This document shows, piece after piece, positions 44,800 through 53,903 of a stretch of DNA of 64,000 nt. The notes beneath the pieces are model-generated. The model was not told the DNA's origin, searched no databases, and saw only the letters and a list, made by a program, of their open reading frames with translations. The position numbers and the translations under genes were made by a program. Positions within the stretch are counted from its first letter, which is position 1; each line of letters begins with the position of its first letter. Where the stretch lies: NCBI RefSeq assembly GCF_000376945.1, contig NZ_AQXU01000021.1, positions 62,001 to 126,000 of the forward strand, in the 5' to 3' direction. Origin of the DNA: Leeia oryzae DSM 17879 (lineage in GTDB: Bacteria; Pseudomonadota; Gammaproteobacteria; Burkholderiales; Leeiaceae).

Positions 44800-46020
44800 A
44801 TGTCACGCCAACGGATTCTCGGATTTTTTTCGCTTCTGGCCTTGCTCCACCTGCCCGCCCATGCCGCATGGAAACCCATCTTCAGCGACATTCAGGTCAC
44901 GCTGGCCATTGATGAAGCCACGCTGGAAACCAAAGGCATGACAGCCAAAATGTGGGCGCGGGAGCGCTACAACCGGCCGGTACAGGCAGACCCGGGTGAC
45001 TTCTTCTTCAAGACGGTGGCCACGCAAACCCAGTATGCCTGTGACAAGCGCACCCAGACCCCCTTGCTGACCGTGTACTATGATCTGGCCGATGAAGAAA
45101 TCAAACGCATCAACGGGGACGACAAAGCACAACCCGTCGTACCGGGTTCCATGGATGAGCGGCGTTTTAACATCGCCTGCAAAGTCGCACCGCCCGTAGC
45201 CGTCAAACCGGTAGTCCCCCCAAAACCGGCAAAACCCGTCAAGCCAGCACCAGCTGCCAAACCCGCTGCTGCAGCCAAACCAGTAGAAGCGCCAAAAAAA
45301 GAAGCTGCTAGCGAACCCGCCAAACCGGCGCTGGTCATGCCTGCCCAGGGGAAAACCGAGCTGACGGAAGAAGCGCAGCTCAAAGGGATTGTCCGCAACC
45401 TGCTGAACGACAATGCCTACTTCATGAAAACCCATCCGGCCAGCTTCTTTGACCCCATCAAGGATGGCCAATATCCGCGTGCCACAGTGGTGACTTGCGC
45501 AGACTCCCGCGTGCAGACGGCGGCGTTCGACCAGACCCCGGAAGGCGATCTCTTCATGGTTCGCAATATCGGCAACCAGCTGTTCAGCAACCAGGGCTCG
45601 GTGGAGTATGGCGTCCACCACCTCAAAACACCGCTGCTGATCTTTGTGGGGCATGTCGCCTGCGGTGCCATCAAGGCGGCCATGAGCGACTACTCGGAAG
45701 AGTCGCCCTCCATCAAAAAAGAATTGTCCACCTTGCAAATCGACAAAAGTGCGTCTCTTACCGATAACGTGATCAAGAACGTCAATATCCAGGTGCGGGC
45801 GGCGCGCGCCCTGTTTGGCGAAGAAGTCAAAAGCAAGAAACTGACCGTGATGGGGGCCGTTTATGACTTCAGGGATGACCTGAAAGAAGGCCCGGGCAAG
45901 CTGGTGATCGTGAACTTCAACGGCGAAACCGACAAGACAAAAATCAGCAAGCAGCTTGCCGGCATGACGACCGAAACGACGGTCAGCAAGAAAAAACCCG
46001 TCAAGAAAACCACCCCGTAA
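44800..46020 (+). CDS. Exported beta-carbonic anhydrase fused to an Adhesin_E-like domain
   Basis: The protein is 406 aa from the ATG at 44,800 (an ATG three codons earlier is less well placed). A signal peptide (SLLALLHLPAHA) precedes an N-terminal domain of ~100 residues with PIFSDIQVTLAIDEATLETK and two cysteines, resembling the surface-adhesin E family. A proline/alanine/lysine-rich linker (~residues 130-190) leads to a beta-carbonic anhydrase with zinc ligands in VVTCADSRVQ and VGHVACGAIK, so Cys, Asp-Arg, His and Cys are present. It should hydrate CO2 outside the cytoplasm. The fusion is unusual. Confidence 0.85.
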   Translation: MSRQRILGFFSLLALLHLPAHAAWKPIFSDIQVTLAIDEATLETKGMTAKMWARERYNRPVQADPGDFFFKTVATQTQYACDKRTQTPLLTVYYDLADEEIKRINGDDKAQPVVPGSMDERRFNIACKVAPPVAVKPVVPPKPAKPVKPAPAAKPAAAAKPVEAPKKEAASEPAKPALVMPAQGKTELTEEAQLKGIVRNLLNDNAYFMKTHPASFFDPIKDGQYPRATVVTCADSRVQTAAFDQTPEGDLFMVRNIGNQLFSNQGSVEYGVHHLKTPLLIFVGHVACGAIKAAMSDYSEESPSIKKELSTLQIDKSASLTDNVIKNVNIQVRAARALFGEEVKSKKLTVMGAVYDFRDDLKEGPGKLVIVNFNGETDKTKISKQLAGMTTETTVSKKKPVKKTTP

Positions 46021-46028
46021 ACATTGGC

Positions 46029-46463
46029 ATGCATACTTTACCGATCAAGATCCGCGGATATCACCTGGATGGCTACGGCCATGTCAATAACGCACGTTAC
46101 CTGGAGTTCATGGAAGAAGGCCGCTGGTCACTGTTTGAACAGTTTGTCGACCTGCAAACCCTGGAGGCCGAAGGCCACGCATATGTGGTGGTCAGCATCG
46201 ACATCGAGTACCGTCGCGCCGCCAACATGCATGACGAGCTGCGGCTGGAAACCCGGCTGCTTGCCTTCAACCGCCGTCACATCACGGTGCAGCAGCACCT
46301 CTTTCATACCCATACCAACAAACTGATTACCGCCGCCACGGTGACGCTGGCCGTCATGTCGGTCAGCAGCGGCCGCTCCATGGTCATTGAAGGCGGCGTA
46401 GCCGAGCGCCTGCAACGCATGCTGGAAGCCGGGAGTGGGGCAAACCCGCCAGAACAGGTATGA
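46029..46463 (+). CDS. YbgC-like acyl-CoA thioesterase (4HBT)
   Basis: A 144-aa hotdog-fold protein. The active-site region is HLDGYGHVNNARYLEFMEE with the catalytic aspartate. VSIDIEYRRAANMHDELRLETR is the usual following strand. It hydrolyses an acyl-CoA. It begins eight bases after the carbonic anhydrase stop, so the two may be co-transcribed. Confidence 0.88.
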   Translation: MHTLPIKIRGYHLDGYGHVNNARYLEFMEEGRWSLFEQFVDLQTLEAEGHAYVVVSIDIEYRRAANMHDELRLETRLLAFNRRHITVQQHLFHTHTNKLITAATVTLAVMSVSSGRSMVIEGGVAERLQRMLEAGSGANPPEQV

Positions 46464-46497
46464 TGCACATCACTTTCCGCCAGATGGATGCCAGAAC

Positions 46498-47478
46498 ATG
46501 AGCCTTCCGCCCAAACCCCTGTTGCTTGATGCCCTGAAGCGTCTGGACGCCGACAAATTCTGTTCCGGCGAGTACCTGGCCGAGCAACTGCACGTTTCCC
46601 GGGCCTCCATCTCGCTGGCGTTGCAACAGGCCCGTACCTTTGGCGTCAATGTGCAGAGCGTGCATGGCAAGGGCTACCGTCTGCCGCATCCGATCGACTG
46701 GCTGGACAGCCACGTTATCCAGTCTCACCGGCTGGTCGCCGGTCCGGCCGTATCTGTGCTGGATGTCACCGACTCCACCAATACCCAGATGCTGCAACAC
46801 CCGGATGACTATACGCACGGCAGTTGCCTGGTGGCCGAATGCCAGACCGGCGGTCGTGGCCGGCGCGGCCGGCAGTGGCAAAGCACGCTGGGCGGCAGTC
46901 TGGCTTTTTCTCTGCGCTGGGATTTTCCGTTTGGCATTGCCCGGTTATCCGGCCTGAGTCTGGCGACCGGTATCGCCATTATCCGGGCCCTCAGGCGCAT
47001 CGGCATGACGCAAGCCATGCTCAAGTGGCCAAACGATGTCTTGATCGGGCCAAGGAAGCTGGCCGGTATCCTGATTGAAACCCAAGGGGATGCATTGGGG
47101 CCGATCCAGGCCATTATCGGCATCGGGCTGAATGTGCGTCTTTCTGACCTGCAGCGTGACGACATTGACCAGCCCGTGACCGACTTGGCTGAGCATCTGT
47201 CGCAAACACCTTCCCGCAATGCGTTGCTGGCCATCCTGCTAGATGAGCTGGCCCATATCCTCAATACCTTCACCCAGGACGGCTTTGCCCCTCTGCGCAG
47301 CGAATGGCAAAGTCTGCATGCCTGGCAAGACCGGGCGGTGAACATTGTCCAGGGCTGTGAAATCCTGAGTAGCGGTGTCGCCTGTGGCGTAGATGCGCTA
47401 GGTGCCTTGCTGATAGAAACCGGTACCTGCATCCAGACCGTGTATGCGGGCGATGTATCCCTGCGGGCGGCCACATGA
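46498..47478 (+). CDS. birA: Biotin-[acetyl-CoA carboxylase] ligase BirA
   Basis: The protein is 326 aa from the ATG at 46,498. An N-terminal winged helix (CSGEYLAEQLHVSRASISLAL) indicates a bifunctional enzyme that may also repress biotin genes. The catalytic domain has TGGRGRRGRQWQS for biotinyl-AMP binding, LKWPNDVLIGPRKLAGIL, and a C-terminal SH3-like part. The end overlaps coaX by four bases. Confidence 0.95.
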   Translation: MSLPPKPLLLDALKRLDADKFCSGEYLAEQLHVSRASISLALQQARTFGVNVQSVHGKGYRLPHPIDWLDSHVIQSHRLVAGPAVSVLDVTDSTNTQMLQHPDDYTHGSCLVAECQTGGRGRRGRQWQSTLGGSLAFSLRWDFPFGIARLSGLSLATGIAIIRALRRIGMTQAMLKWPNDVLIGPRKLAGILIETQGDALGPIQAIIGIGLNVRLSDLQRDDIDQPVTDLAEHLSQTPSRNALLAILLDELAHILNTFTQDGFAPLRSEWQSLHAWQDRAVNIVQGCEILSSGVACGVDALGALLIETGTCIQTVYAGDVSLRAAT

Positions 47479-48239
47479 CGAATACACACGCACCCTATGC
47501 CCTGCTGATCGATGTCGGCAACACCCGGATCAAATGGGGGGCCTACAATCTGGTGACGGAAGACTGGCAAGACAAGGGCACGCTCGACCACGATGCATTG
47601 GCAGCGTGGCTCACGGACAACCCCTTGCTGCGCGATGCACGCCTGCTGATCGGCAGCCATGTGGCCGGCGCCCATCTCCGGCAAGCCATTGATACGGCAA
47701 GCCAGGGACGCATGACCTGGCTGGTGCCGGAGCGCCAGTCGCACGGCATCACCAACCAGTATCAGGCACCAGAAAAACTGGGGCCGGACCGCTGGGCCTC
47801 ACTGATTGCGGTGCACCACCTGTCACCCGCGCATTCACTGGTGGTCAATGCCGGTACCGCTCTGACGGTAGACGTACTGGACGAGCAAGGCGTGTTTTGC
47901 GGCGGACTGATCGTACCGGGCTTGCAGCTGATGCTTGCATCCCTGGCCAGCGGGACCGCCGGTTTGCCGCGCCAGCCCGGCGAATGGCAGGCATACCCGG
48001 ACAATACCGGCAATGCGTTATATTCCGGCGCCATTCAGGCGCTGGCAGGCAGCATCATGCAGATGGCTCACCAGATGCTGCAGGATGGCATTACCCCCGG
48101 GCAGTGCGTACTTTCGGGCGGAGATGCCGACAAAATCGCCCCTCACCTGAACCTGCCCTGTGTCATTGTGGATCATCTGGTACTGGACGGACTGGCCTGC
48201 GTCGCCAGTGACTTATTCAAGGTAAAAGCGTCATCATGA
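47475..48239 (+). CDS. coaX: Type III pantothenate kinase CoaX
   Basis: A 254-aa protein. The phosphate-binding loop is LLIDVGNTRIKWGAY, and GPDRWASLIAVHH and VVNAGTALTVDVLD complete the ASKHA-type active site. It phosphorylates pantothenate, the first step of coenzyme A synthesis. Its ATGA junctions with birA and with the SPOR gene show translational coupling in a three-gene run (47475-47478 and 48236-48239). Confidence 0.95.
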   Translation: MTNTHAPYALLIDVGNTRIKWGAYNLVTEDWQDKGTLDHDALAAWLTDNPLLRDARLLIGSHVAGAHLRQAIDTASQGRMTWLVPERQSHGITNQYQAPEKLGPDRWASLIAVHHLSPAHSLVVNAGTALTVDVLDEQGVFCGGLIVPGLQLMLASLASGTAGLPRQPGEWQAYPDNTGNALYSGAIQALAGSIMQMAHQMLQDGITPGQCVLSGGDADKIAPHLNLPCVIVDHLVLDGLACVASDLFKVKASS

Positions 48240-48967
48240 AATCATGGTTCATCATCGCACTGCTGGCCAATATCGGCCTCTTCGGCTGGTACCAGCTGCA
48301 TCATTCGGACAAAAACACACAGACACTGGAGCCGGAAGAACAGGCACAGCAAATCCACATTGTCAGTGAGCAGGATATTCCGCCCGCCAGCCCCAGCAAA
48401 CCGGCAGAGCCGGTGGCAAGCAAGGTAGCCGAAGCAGAGCAAGCCGCGAGCGTACCGGAAGCACCCGCCTCCACCCGGCCATTGGAGACATCGGCGGCAA
48501 CTGCACTGGTCTGCTTTGACTGGGGTCCCGTCCCGGATGCGATCTGGAATCAGGCCAGAGCCGGGCTGAAAGCGTTGCGCGTGGCGCCTGTCAAACCCGT
48601 CATGGAAGAAACAGCCGACAAATACTGGGTATATATCCCGCCACAGGGCTCCCTGCCCGGTGCGCAGAAAAAAGGTGAACAGCTGAAAGCGCTGAATGTA
48701 ACGGACTTTTTCATCATTCAGGATCAGAGCAAATGGCAGTTTGCCATTTCCTTGGGGATTTTCTCGTCCCGCGAAGCGGCAGACAAACAGTTGGGGGTAT
48801 TGCAGGCACAAGGGGTGCGCTCGGCCGTGGTCGGCGCGCGTGAACCGGTCACCCGTACCTGGAAAACCGAATTCCGGAAGCTGGATGCAGACAAGGCTAC
48901 CCGTCTGACTGAATTGGTCAAAAGCCTGGCGGGGCCCCGTCTGAACAAAATCGCCTGTTCACCCTGA
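48236..48967 (+). CDS. SPOR-domain membrane-anchored protein
   Basis: A 243-aa protein. A single N-terminal membrane segment (WFIIALLANIGLFGWYQL) is followed by a proline/glutamate-rich linker and a C-terminal SPOR-like region containing KYWVYIPPQGSLPGAQKKGE and FFIIQDQSKWQFAISLG. SPOR domains bind denuded peptidoglycan glycans at division sites. It is coupled to coaX. The placement is common in betaproteobacteria. Confidence 0.82.
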   Translation: MKSWFIIALLANIGLFGWYQLHHSDKNTQTLEPEEQAQQIHIVSEQDIPPASPSKPAEPVASKVAEAEQAASVPEAPASTRPLETSAATALVCFDWGPVPDAIWNQARAGLKALRVAPVKPVMEETADKYWVYIPPQGSLPGAQKKGEQLKALNVTDFFIIQDQSKWQFAISLGIFSSREAADKQLGVLQAQGVRSAVVGAREPVTRTWKTEFRKLDADKATRLTELVKSLAGPRLNKIACSP

Positions 48968-48971
48968 GTCT

Positions 48972-49169
48972 TTAGCGTGGCGGGTGAAACTGTCCCCAGA
49001 GTTTCACCAGCATATAAGCTGCACTGGCCAGCACAAACACCCAGGCAATGCGCACCGTATGCCCGCGCATGGTTTTGCGCAGCCGGGGTGAAAACAGGTG
49101 CACATACACGACCACAAACAGCAAGACAACCAGCAGCAGACCCGCGTAACGTAAAGGAGCGATCAGCAC
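48972..49169 (-). CDS. Small membrane protein
   Basis: About 65 aa with a GTG start right at the end of the next gene. It has two hydrophobic segments (YAGLLLVVLLFVVVYVHLF and VRIAWVFVLASAAYMLVKLW) separated by a basic loop. No family recognised. It is probably translationally linked to the periplasmic protein gene. Confidence 0.6.
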   Translation of the reverse strand: MLIAPLRYAGLLLVVLLFVVVYVHLFSPRLRKTMRGHTVRIAWVFVLASAAYMLVKLWGQFHPPR

Positions 49170-49170
49170 C

Positions 49171-49524
49171 TCATTGCCCTTGCTGGCCTTTGCGCTCTTG
49201 CTCCAGCACCTTCCATGCCTTGTCCAGGCGGGCATCTGCGGCTTTCAGCTGCGCCTGGGCATCCTGTTCTTTTCTGGCCAGACGCTCACGCTCTTTTTGC
49301 GCCTCATCCACGGCTTTTTGCGCTTCTTCCAGTTTTTTCCGGGCCTGCTGGTAACGGAACTCGGCATCCTTGTGTTGTTGTACCGCCGAGTCGGCCTCGT
49401 TGTTTTTCATGTCTCGCCACAGCTGGGCGTGCTGCACTTCATCCTCTGCCGGACTGGCATCGGCAGCAGACATTGCCAGCAGACCAGCCGACAGCATGAT
49501 ACAAATCAGAGATTGTTTTTTCAT
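49171..49524 (-). CDS. Secreted coiled-coil protein of unknown function
   Basis: The protein is 117 aa from the ATG at 49,522-49,524. A signal peptide (ICIMLSAGLLAMSAADA) is followed by a long helix rich in Gln, Glu, Lys and Ala (KKLEEAQKAVDEAQKERERL), a coiled coil. Likely periplasmic. No known family; it may act as a structural or lipoprotein-like partner of the adjacent small membrane protein. Confidence 0.7.
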   Translation of the reverse strand: MKKQSLICIMLSAGLLAMSAADASPAEDEVQHAQLWRDMKNNEADSAVQQHKDAEFRYQQARKKLEEAQKAVDEAQKERERLARKEQDAQAQLKAADARLDKAWKVLEQERKGQQGQ

Positions 49525-49640
49525 AATTGCTAACATCGCTTATATTGAAGGTACGCTGGCATGCCCGTGTACGCATGCAGGGATGCCCATGGTAGTACAT
49601 GTCGCATGCATCATGCCATACTGACGGGCTTTAAGCGGAT

Positions 49641-49898
49641 TCAGGCTTTGACAAGGAAGGTGGAGTTCGGACGCCCGGTACGGCGATCGAAATCGTTTCT
49701 GCGGTCTTTGCTGACCTGCAAGAAGCGTTTGCGCCGGTCTTTATGGCGACGCTCGTCATCGGATTTGGCATGCTGGTCGACCGGGTTCACGCGTTTATCG
49801 GCGTGTTCTTGCGGCGTAACCGGCTCCGCGCCCTCAACGGCAGGAACCGCAGGACGTTCTGTGGCGGGTACGGCAGAAACCTTGTTGATCTGAATCAT
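49641..49898 (-). CDS. Small basic hypothetical protein
   Basis: The protein is 85 aa from the ATG at 49,896-49,898. The N-terminal half is proline/valine-rich and the C-terminal half is very basic and asparagine/arginine-rich (DDERRHKDRRKRF then KDRRNDFDRRTGR). It could bind nucleic acid; no family is recognised. Isolated between the K+ channel and the coiled-coil gene. Confidence 0.5.
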   Translation of the reverse strand: MIQINKVSAVPATERPAVPAVEGAEPVTPQEHADKRVNPVDQHAKSDDERRHKDRRKRFLQVSKDRRNDFDRRTGRPNSTFLVKA

Positions 49899-50047
49899 GA
49901 AATGCCCTCCATCATGATGCAATGCTTCTGATGGATTTATCGGCACAAGCTGCTGATTTCTTTAATTTTAAATGATTTCCTGCTACCGCGTGCGGGCATA
50001 TGCAGTAGCGATAGCGACCAAATGACAGACGGACGATCCGAGGCCTG

Positions 50048-51091
50048 ATGAAGCGTATTGAATTTCTGATAAGACTATGGCAACACCCCATTTACCGGAA
50101 AATCCTCTGGTTTAACGGTCTGCTGTTTGCCTTGGTGCTGGGCGGCGCTGCCGGTTATATGCTGCTGGAGCACTGGTCATTCTTTGACAGTCTGTACATG
50201 ACCATCATCACCCTGGCCACCATCGGCTATGGCGAAACCCACCCGCTTGATACCGTGGGTAAGATTTTTACCATGATCCTGATCCTGTTTGGCTCGGGTA
50301 TCATGGTGTATAGCGTTACCGGATTCATCACCTCTCTGCTGGAAGGTGACCTCAGAAAGGCACTCAGAAAAATGACCATGGAACGAGCCATTTCCGACCT
50401 CTCCGATCACATCATCGTATGCGGCAATAGCCAGACAGGCCAGTATGCCATTGCAGAGCTGCTCAAGGCCCGGCAGAAATTTGTCGTCATCGACATGGAC
50501 CCCTTACGCCTGGAAAAGCTTGAATCGCCTAACGTTTACTGCATCCAGGGGGACGCCACGCATGAAGACACCTTGCGTCAGGCCGGTATCGAGCGGGCCG
50601 CCGGGCTGATCAGCACCCTGCATCACGATGCCGACAACCTGTTTGTGGTACTGACCGCCAGAGACCTGAACCCCAAGCTCAGGATCATTGCCAAGGCGGT
50701 AGAAGAAAGCTCGCTCAAGAAACTCCGCCAGGTGGGGGCAGACAGCGTGGTCATGCCGAATTTTATCGGCGGCTTGCGCATGGTCTCGGAGATGGTCCGG
50801 CCAAGTGTGGTAACATTTCTGGATATGATGCTGGGGGTGGCAGAGCGCTCGGTACGTGTGGAAGAACTGCAAATCCCGAGTGGTTCGCCCGTGATCGGCA
50901 AAACCCTGGGTGACCTGCACATCCTGCATGAACCGGATGTCTCGCTGGTGGCCGTCTTGCCTGCCAATGGTTCAGGCCACCGCTTTAACCCGCCAGCCCA
51001 GACTGCTTTGGCAGCACTGGACACCCTGATTTTGATTGGAGACGCAGAGCGCATTGCCAGCCTGAACAAACGGCTGGGCATTCGCGTCTGA
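50048..51091 (+). CDS. Potassium channel protein with RCK (TrkA-N) domain
   Basis: A 347-aa protein. Two membrane helices flank the pore with the selectivity filter TIGYGE (in [15 protein letters not shown]). The RCK domain follows with [17 protein letters not shown] and a Rossmann-type [17 protein letters not shown] region, then a C-terminal RCK-C part. It likely forms a tetrameric K+ channel gated by cytoplasmic ligands. Confidence 0.9.
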   Translation: MKRIEFLIRLWQHPIYRKILWFNGLLFALVLGGAAGYMLLEHWSFFDSLYMTIITLATIGYGETHPLDTVGKIFTMILILFGSGIMVYSVTGFITSLLEGDLRKALRKMTMERAISDLSDHIIVCGNSQTGQYAIAELLKARQKFVVIDMDPLRLEKLESPNVYCIQGDATHEDTLRQAGIERAAGLISTLHHDADNLFVVLTARDLNPKLRIIAKAVEESSLKKLRQVGADSVVMPNFIGGLRMVSEMVRPSVVTFLDMMLGVAERSVRVEELQIPSGSPVIGKTLGDLHILHEPDVSLVAVLPANGSGHRFNPPAQTALAALDTLILIGDAERIASLNKRLGIRV

Positions 51092-51119
51092 GGCTCAAGA
51101 CTTGCCGCAAGGAACCCGT

Positions 51120-52151
51120 ATGCAACTTACCCTGACCCGCCCGGACGACTGGCATTTGCACCTGCGTGATGCGGAGGCACTGGCTGCCGTGTTACCTGAC
51201 ACTGCCCGCCAGTTTGGCCGTGCCATCATCATGCCAAACCTGAAACCGCCAGTCACCACCACCGAACTGGCGTTGGCTTACCGCGACCGCATCCTGGCGG
51301 CCTTACCCGCAGGCGCAGACTTTACCCCGCTGATGACCCTGTACCTGACCAACAATACGTCGGGTGAAGAAATCCAGAAAGCCAAAGCCAGCGGTGCAGT
51401 GGTTGCCGTCAAACTCTATCCCGCGGGCGCTACGACCAACTCGGATGCGGGCGTTACCGACCTGCTGGCCCGTTGCGGCGATGCACTGGCCGCCCTGCAG
51501 GAGGCCGGCATGCCGTTACTGGTGCACGGTGAAGTTACCGACAGCCAGATCGACATCTTTGACCGGGAAAAAGTGTTCATCGACCGGGTCATGGTGCCCC
51601 TGCTGGCCCGTTACCCCAAACTAAAAGTGGTATTCGAGCACATTACCACCGCCGATGCTGCCGAGTTCGTGATGGAAGCGCCTGCCAACGTGGCCGCCAC
51701 CCTGACAGCACATCACCTGCTGATGAACCGCAATGCGCTGTTTACCGGCGGCATTCGTCCGCACCATTACTGCCTGCCCGTACTCAAGCGGGAAATCCAC
51801 CGGGTCGCCTTGCTGGAAGCCGCCACTTCCGGCAGCAGCAAGTTCTTCCTGGGTACCGACAGTGCGCCACACGCCCGTCACACCAAGGAAGCCAGTTGTG
51901 GGTGTGCCGGCATGTACACGGCACTGACCGCCATGGAGCTGTACGCAGAGGCATTCGAGTCTGCCAACGCGCTGGACAAACTGGAAGCCTTTGCCAGCTT
52001 TAACGGCCCGGACTTTTACCAGCTGCCGCGCAACACCGGCACCATTACCCTCGTCAAACAGGAATGGACGGTTCCGGAAAGCCTGCCATACGGGCAGGAT
52101 CAGCTGATTCCGCTTCGCGCAGGTGAGACCCTGCAATGGAAACTGGCCTAG
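51120..52151 (+). CDS. pyrC: Dihydroorotase
   Basis: The protein is 343 aa from the ATG at 51,120, seven bases after AAGGA. It is the class II (E. coli PyrC) form: zinc motif DDWHLHLRD, the carboxylated lysine in [17 protein letters not shown], the histidine in LLVHGEVT, and [15 protein letters not shown] at the C-terminal metal site. It closes carbamoyl-aspartate to dihydroorotate. Confidence 0.95.
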   Translation: MQLTLTRPDDWHLHLRDAEALAAVLPDTARQFGRAIIMPNLKPPVTTTELALAYRDRILAALPAGADFTPLMTLYLTNNTSGEEIQKAKASGAVVAVKLYPAGATTNSDAGVTDLLARCGDALAALQEAGMPLLVHGEVTDSQIDIFDREKVFIDRVMVPLLARYPKLKVVFEHITTADAAEFVMEAPANVAATLTAHHLLMNRNALFTGGIRPHHYCLPVLKREIHRVALLEAATSGSSKFFLGTDSAPHARHTKEASCGCAGMYTALTAMELYAEAFESANALDKLEAFASFNGPDFYQLPRNTGTITLVKQEWTVPESLPYGQDQLIPLRAGETLQWKLA

Positions 52152-52227
52152 TCATACAGGGTCACCGTCCAGTCATGGTCTTTCATGTCTGGACGGCATC
52201 ATCCGGCAGGTGACGCCAGTAAGAAGA

Positions 52228-52680
52228 TTACCGTTGCTTGCTATTGAGGAACTGGCGAATCGCCGTCTGGTTTGGACTGCTCACCAAGGTAAACTGCATG
52301 CCGACCTTGAACCCTTGGGACTGGCACACGCTGTAATTCACCACGGCATCGACTTCACATAACTGTTTTGACTGTGCGGTAATCAGCTCAAACCGCATCT
52401 TGCACTTGATATTGGCGGGCAGATTGAACGGCGCCAGTAACGACAAACCCTGTTCGGACACATCAAACGTCTTGCCTTCAAACAGCTTGCCGTCCGGCAG
52501 CAATACCAGCACCCGCGTCACATACACCTTGCGTACACTGCTGCGCCGCTCCTCCGGGCGCCCCCAGCCTTTGTTTCCGACGGTTGACCCTGAACCATCC
52601 TGCAGGACCTCTTTCGCCTGCGCTTCCAGGTCATACTCCTCTAACACAACTGCTTCCCTTGTCTGATGTATTGATGGCAA
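52228..52680 (-). CDS. PilZ domain protein
   Basis: A 150-aa protein. The PilZ motifs RRSSVR and DVSEQGLSLLAP bind c-di-GMP, and GMQFTLV follows at the end of the barrel. A variable N-terminus of ~45 residues precedes it. It is the second PilZ protein of the window and probably a soluble c-di-GMP receptor; its target is unknown. Confidence 0.85.
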   Translation of the reverse strand: MPSIHQTREAVVLEEYDLEAQAKEVLQDGSGSTVGNKGWGRPEERRSSVRKVYVTRVLVLLPDGKLFEGKTFDVSEQGLSLLAPFNLPANIKCKMRFELITAQSKQLCEVDAVVNYSVCQSQGFKVGMQFTLVSSPNQTAIRQFLNSKQR

Positions 52681-52820
52681 CTTTGCAACCCCGACCTCAA
52701 AGATCAGGTCAAGGGTCTAAAAATCAAGACCGCCATTATCGCCCAACTGCCAGGACGCTTGCCAGTACTCCATTGCGCATCACCTGCCTGCAACAGCACA
52801 TAGCATGATAGAATGACAAC

Positions 52821-53202
52821 GGAAGTTCGCCAGACAATCGCTGCCAGTCTTTGACTGGGGGAGGAAAGTCCGGGCTCCACAGGGCAGGATGCCGGCTAAC
52901 GGCCGGGCGTCGGAAGGCGACGGAAAGTGCAACAGAGAGCTGAACCGCCGATGGCCTCGCAAGAGGATCAGGTAAGGGTGAAAAGGTGCGGTAAGAGCGC
53001 ACCGCAGCTGTGGCAACACAGTCTGGCAGGGTAAACCCCATCCGGAGCAAGACCAAATAGGCAGACGTTGAGGGGGCCCCCCGAGTCTGCGGGTAGGTTG
53101 CTTGAGCCCGTTAGCAATAACGGGCCTAGAGGAATGATTGTCGGGCCTGTCTGCCGGTAACGGTAGCCAGACCAACAGAACCCGGCTTATCGGCGAACTT
53201 CC
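52821..53202 (+). ncRNA. rnpB: RNase P RNA (class A)
   Basis: About 382 nt. The 5' GGAAGTTCGCC pairs with the 3' GGCGAACTTCC. Conserved cores are GAGGAAAGTCCGGGCTCC near the start, the J-region AGGGTGAAAAGGTGCGG, AGGGTAAACCCC, and the CR-V-like GGGTAGGTTGCTTGAGCC, with the AGAGGAATGATTGTC of the P4 end. It is the catalytic subunit maturing tRNA 5' ends. It stands between a PilZ gene and maf. Confidence 0.96.
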
Positions 53203-53312
53203 AGTTTTCGCCAAGACAGGCACAGCGCCTGTTTTACGTAATACCCAACGGGCGTGACACCTGCTGCCATGCCCTGTCCATTCAACCGTGGCCTTTACCC
53301 GTCCTAGCCTCC

Positions 53313-53903
53313 ATGACACACAAGCCAAGCATTCTGCTCGCCTCCAATAGCCCAAGACGCCGCGAGCTCCTCACCCAGATCGGCATCCCTTTCGAACACT
53401 TTGCCCCGGATATTGACGAAACACCGCTGCCAGACGAATTGCCGGCCGCGTACGTCTGTCGCATGGCAGAGCAAAAATCCCGTGCCGGCTGGCAAATGCG
53501 GCCTGCGGGCAGCACCTCGACATGGCTGCTGGCGGCCGATACCAGTGTGGTCATCGGCAACGACATTCTGGGCAAGCCGGTAGATGCTGCTGATGCAACG
53601 GCCATGCTGCGCCGGTACAGCGACACATCCCATCAGGTCATGACCGCCATTGCGGTGACCGACGGGGAACGCTTTGTTGTTAACAATGTCATTACCCAAG
53701 TCTATTTCCGGGCTCTGAGCGACGCCGAGATCGCAGCCTATATCGACACTGGCGAGCCCATGGACAAAGCGGGTGCCTATGGCATCCAGGGAACGGCTGC
53801 CCTGTTTGTATCGCATCTGGAAGGCAGCTACACTGGGGTAATGGGATTACCGCTTTTTGAAACCGGCCAATTATTGCAAGCATTCGGATACCCGATACTA
53901 TGA
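53313..53903 (+). CDS. maf: Maf-like nucleoside triphosphate pyrophosphatase
   Basis: A 196-aa protein. The signature LLASNSPRRRELL and the acidic AADTSVVIGNDILGKP, then TGEPMDKAGAYGIQG, are complete. The enzyme hydrolyses dTTP/UTP and modified nucleotides. The stop overlaps the rng start by four bases (ATGA), the standard maf-rng pairing. Confidence 0.95.
   Translation: MTHKPSILLASNSPRRRELLTQIGIPFEHFAPDIDETPLPDELPAAYVCRMAEQKSRAGWQMRPAGSTSTWLLAADTSVVIGNDILGKPVDAADATAMLRRYSDTSHQVMTAIAVTDGERFVVNNVITQVYFRALSDAEIAAYIDTGEPMDKAGAYGIQGTAALFVSHLEGSYTGVMGLPLFETGQLLQAFGYPIL

Noticed and set aside
52780-53355. Long minus-strand reading frame over the rnpB region
   Set aside because: It is antisense to the RNase P RNA and has no ribosome-binding site; the RNA explains the open frame.
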